Shown: positions 63,404-64,000 of the stretch, one piece after another
How the letters are laid out: each line of letters opens with the position of its first letter
Numbering within the stretch: the first letter of the stretch is position 1
Origin: Paraburkholderia silvatlantica
GTDB lineage: Bacteria; Pseudomonadota; Gammaproteobacteria; Burkholderiales; Burkholderiaceae
NCBI RefSeq assembly: GCF_003096715.1
Contig: NZ_QEOL01000020.1
Coordinates: 1 to 64,000 of the forward strand
DNA: 64,000 nt
Direction of reading: 5' to 3'
Position numbers and translations under genes: made by a program
Notes under the pieces: generated by a model
Database searches by the model: none
What the model saw: the letters and a program-made list of their open reading frames with translations, nothing else
Told to the model about the DNA's origin: nothing

Positions 63404-64000
63404 ATGGAAATGATTGGAAGGACCGTGTTGATTACGGGAGGGACCAGCGGTATTGGTCTGGAATTGGCGAAGCAGCTGGCCGCCCGAGGGAACACAGTGA
63501 TTGTCACGGGGCGCTCGCCCGAGAGGTTGCAAGCTGCACGAGAAGCTATACCGGGGCTCCACGCTTTCAGGAGCGACGTCAGCGATTTGGCGAGCATTGA
63601 GTCGCTGTACAAAACCATTTCGGACCGGTTTCCATTGCTGGACACCCTCGTAAACAACGCGGGTACGATGCGCAACATCAAGCTGGGTCAGCAATATTCG
63701 TTAAATGACCTGACCACTGAAATCGATGGGAACGTGAAAGGACCCATATGGATGGTTCAAGCGTTCCTTCCTTTACTCGTTCGCAGGAAAGGCAGCCTGA
63801 TTGTGAATGTATCGTCGGGTCTCGCGTTTATTCCTTTTCCTGCCGCGCCCATATACAGCGCGTCAAAGGCCGCGCTTCACGCTTACACGCAATGCCTGAG
63901 AGCACAACTGGAAGGTTCTTGCGTGTCCATAGTCGAACTGGCGCCTCCGGGTACAGAGACACCACTGTTTCGGGGGGAGTTCGCTGAGGAGATGAAAGGA
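63404..64000 (+). CDS. Short-chain dehydrogenase/reductase, cut by the window end
   Basis: 199 codons visible, no stop. Cofactor motif TGGTSGIG (residues ~10-17), NNAG near residue 90, catalytic Ser in NVSSG and Tyr-x-x-x-Lys in YSASK (~residue 161). The start MEMIGRTV is preceded by GGGGAAAC. Resembles DltE-type or general SDR oxidoreductases acting on carbonyls or alcohols with NAD(P). Divergent from an HxlR regulator, a pairing common for stress-induced reductases. Confidence 0.88.
   Translation, partial: MEMIGRTVLITGGTSGIGLELAKQLAARGNTVIVTGRSPERLQAAREAIPGLHAFRSDVSDLASIESLYKTISDRFPLLDTLVNNAGTMRNIKLGQQYSLNDLTTEIDGNVKGPIWMVQAFLPLLVRRKGSLIVNVSSGLAFIPFPAAPIYSASKAALHAYTQCLRAQLEGSCVSIVELAPPGTETPLFRGEFAEEMKG

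Overview
The window looks like chromosomal DNA from a GC-rich Burkholderiaceae bacterium (Burkholderia, Paraburkholderia or Caballeronia). The signs are a Burkholderia-type Gram-negative porin, recC-recB-recD in translationally coupled order, a DUF3348/DUF802/OmpA/DUF2894 cluster typical of this family, NodT-type drug efflux, a phosphocholine-specific phospholipase C, and an extragenic hairpin repeat common in these genomes. No rRNA, tRNA or CRISPR array was seen.

Layout. 1-2.9 kb: repeat element, acyltransferase, a tiny membrane ORF and galU. 3.1-8.8 kb: two exported-or-acid-type serine peptidases (S53 and S10), a nucleoside deoxyribosyltransferase and an FAD-dependent ferredoxin reductase. 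8.99-11.8 kb: the glycerol-3-phosphate importer ugpA-ugpE-ugpC without its binding-protein gene. 12.1-21.7 kb: recC-recB-recD. 21.8-23.1 kb: Ohr peroxidase, a 42-codon ORF and a divergent TetR regulator, linked by a repeated operator-like site. 23.2-29.0 kb: LysE exporter, then a TetR regulator divergent from an emrA-emrB-nodT tripartite pump, with a palindrome sitting inside the promoter. 29.0-35.2 kb: cytochrome b561 plus periplasmic catalase, GFA protein, aldehyde dehydrogenase, and a TonB siderophore receptor with a Fur-like box. 35.5-48.3 kb: phospholipase C, lipoprotein, TPR-glycosyltransferase, zinc alcohol dehydrogenase, zwf, an Nramp transporter, a YncE-like propeller and a sterol-desaturase-family enzyme. 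48.4-58.1 kb: DAHP synthase, the four-gene motor-like cluster, a FrnE/DsbA protein, the DbpA RNA helicase and a porin with a very strong terminator.

From about 58.65 kb to the end the character of the DNA changes. Base composition is visibly less GC-rich, genes are sparse, and several are broken: an MFS transporter cut off at its N-terminal side, glutathione-transferase-like and old-yellow-enzyme remnants, and a response regulator with an internal deletion. Among these lie an intact but atypical response regulator and two divergent HxlR-regulator/enzyme pairs. This looks like the edge of a decayed or acquired region.

The most interesting locus is 49.6-54.0 kb. A MotA/ExbB-like membrane protein with a tail of roughly 600 residues is coupled to a MotB/ZorB-like protein that keeps the membrane aspartate and the OmpA peptidoglycan-binding domain. 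They are encoded in one tight operon with two uncharacterised proteins. The architecture resembles the ZorA/ZorB motor of Zorya defence, but no Zorya effector gene is present and the function is unknown.
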